DNA of 7,720 bases, taken from positions 1-7,720 of the forward strand of contig JAFZZD010000676.1 of NCBI GenBank assembly GCA_017615955.1, read 5' to 3'. Within the stretch, counting starts at the first letter, position 1; every line of letters starts with the position of its first letter. The stretch comes from Victivallales bacterium. Lineage in GTDB: Bacteria; Verrucomicrobiota; Lentisphaeria; Oligosphaerales; Oligosphaeraceae. Of this stretch, positions 7,201-7,720 are shown piece after piece. The notes below the pieces were generated by a model that saw nothing but the letters and a program-made list of their open reading frames with translations, was not told the DNA's origin and searched no databases. A program made the position numbers and the translations under genes.

Positions 7201-7720
7201 ATCAGCAACGTCTCCATCAAGATGACCAAGAAGGACAACCGCCCATGGGCGATACTCAATCTGGAAACCAGGGAAACCAACATGGAATGCCTGTTCTTCC
7301 CGGACGCATACCAGGAGGCTCTGGAGCAAAACAGGGACATCTTCAAGAAGGACAGCGTAGTCTTCATCGACGGCGAGGTCTCCAAGCGGGACGAGGATGA
7401 TGGCGTCAAGCTGAATGGACGTCTTATATATCCCGCGGACGATATGCCAAGGCTCTTCACAAAGGAATTGCAGGTACGCCTTTATGAGGACAAAATGACG
7501 GACGAGACACTCGTTGCCCTGCAGAAACTCTGCGAGGAAAACAGCGGCAATTCCGCAATGCTGTACTTCTTCCTGCACTGCAACGACGGCAACATCGCCA
7601 TTCTGCGCTCCCAGGACGCTGGCGTACATTATTCACTGGACTTCAGGCAAAAGCTGTGCGACATCGTCGGCAGCGAAAATGTGTTTGCCACAATAGACCG
7701 CAAGGCCAAGCCACCGCGCC
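4207..7720 (+). CDS. dnaE: DNA polymerase III alpha subunit (partial at 3' end)
   Basis: This is the replicative DNA polymerase, which extends primers at the fork as part of the Pol III holoenzyme. The frame runs 1171 codons from GTG 4207 to the window edge without a stop. Family members are about 1150-1200 aa (E. coli 1160), so little is missing. The N-terminal PHP domain (about 1-280) begins with HLHVHTDYSLLDG and keeps the full metal-ligand set: H9, H11, D18, H43, E68, H90, C140, D208 and H210. The polymerase core has PGRGSGAGS (374-382), the PDFDID motif (414-419) with the catalytic aspartate pair, and the third catalytic aspartate D568 in KMDFLGLR. FAGYGFNKSHSAAYG follows in the fingers. 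QMSLF (919-923) matches the beta-clamp binding motif and sits almost where E. coli has QADMF. EKELLGFYVSGHP (953-965) precedes an OB-fold (about 991-1076), then the start of the C-terminal tau-binding region. It has no polymerase-fused DnaQ-type exonuclease, so it is DnaE and not PolC. Leucine is mostly CTG, matching the tRNA-Leu(CAG) pair. Confidence 0.98.
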   Translation, partial: MSIPFVHLHVHTDYSLLDGAAKCSSIVAKAAEYECPAVACTDHGNMSACMELKDCCAKKGLKPIFGCEFYVAPGSYLEKDANTPDIRGFHLICLAETYEGYINMCHLNEEAWLKGYYYHPRVDKELLRKYNKGIICLSACLGGEVAAMFLRGKDDAAKAAIQEYLDIYGEGNFFIELQDHGLEEDKVVLPKLKAAAREMGIPMVCTNDSHYMKREDARAHDLFLCIGTQTTINDESRFRMPGGPEYYFKSPEEMLELFKDTPEALENTVKIAERCNVHIPTVSEDKANHYPAYPLPEDYTGTREEYLRNLCIEGMKERYNIDVNAPEHTEDEMVKIKRMDYELGIIKQTGFTSYFLVVWDFLHFARKDGVPLGPGRGSGAGSIVAYLIHITDLDPIRYNLLFERFLNPDRVSPPDFDIDLCERRRYRVIEYVHQRYGEGNVVQIGTFGTLKAKAVVKDVARAMGRSFSEGNMLCKLIPADPKMTLAKALEQSPELKTKIENEPWVKELWNYATTLEGMNRNTSMHAAGVIICDTRVSNVCPISKGGGDEPTTQFSAVPDEELGLLKMDFLGLRNLTIIQDALDLIEKNRGIKMSSSEIPNDDKAAYDLLNKGNTIGVFQLESGGMQDLCRRFGVSRLEDIIALIALYRPGPMQFLDEFINRKMGKVPIDYDAPEMEPILKETYGIMLYQEQVMQVAQAVGGFSLGQADILRRAMGKKKIDKMKSMFVKFQEGARERGHSDKVIENVWKKMETFAGYGFNKSHSAAYGLLSYRTAYLKANFPAEFLAAVLISELGNAERMSFFLKECREMGIKILPPDVNICDAMFSVDGPNIRFGLAAIKGIGTSVVSGIVKARESGGPFKDILDFCERVEGNSHKLMELLIKAGAMDCFGLRRSQMLAMTDEAIAMALQNVQDKAAGQMSLFDMLSAEDKKSIELNVPDIPEWDLTEKLDYEKELLGFYVSGHPIGSYQEIVDRYQSHDLSKLASLNDKTTVRVGAYISNVSIKMTKKDNRPWAILNLETRETNMECLFFPDAYQEALEQNRDIFKKDSVVFIDGEVSKRDEDDGVKLNGRLIYPADDMPRLFTKELQVRLYEDKMTDETLVALQKLCEENSGNSAMLYFFLHCNDGNIAILRSQDAGVHYSLDFRQKLCDIVGSENVFATIDRKAKPPR

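Overview
The window looks like a chromosomal segment from a Gram-negative, polysaccharide-degrading bacterium. A secreted DUF4838/CBM9-like protein, strong CTG preference in the coding sequence and moderate GC suggest the Lentisphaerota/Verrucomicrobiota (PVC) side of the tree, where DUF4838 proteins are abundant. This placement is an inference from protein families, not from a marker-gene comparison.

Layout from left to right: (1) At the left edge is a long hairpin (2-48), probably the terminator of an unseen gene, followed by about 165 bp with no convincing gene. (2) Two identical tRNA-Leu(CAG) genes (214-300 and 327-413) lie in tandem on the + strand and end at a strong hairpin/T-tract (418-451). 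(3) That hairpin is symmetric and also closes a two-gene operon converging on the - strand: an 830-aa exported DUF4838 protein with a C-terminal CBM9-like domain (3810-1318), then a 282-aa exported protein of unknown family (1308-460). The downstream gene's AGGAGG ribosome site overlaps the upstream stop codon, so the two are probably translated together. (4) The roughly 400-bp divergent intergenic region (3811-4206) holds an unusual octamer array in two opposite orientations: (ACTAAGGG)6 on the left, and 13 contiguous units of GTCCCTTA/GTCTCTTT type on the right. Each arm carries five or six evenly spaced GGG runs, on opposite strands. (5) dnaE, the replicative DNA polymerase III alpha subunit, starts with GTG at 4207 and is still open at the right edge after 1171 codons, so only its last few residues should be missing.

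Functionally, the window pairs housekeeping genes (tRNA-Leu, dnaE) with a small accessory operon for extracellular or periplasmic glycan handling. dnaE keeps all nine residues of the PHP metal site that E. coli DnaE has partly lost. No mobile element, CRISPR array or defence system is visible. The two points that stand out are the strand-switching octamer array between the divergent genes and the unknown secreted partner of the DUF4838 protein.
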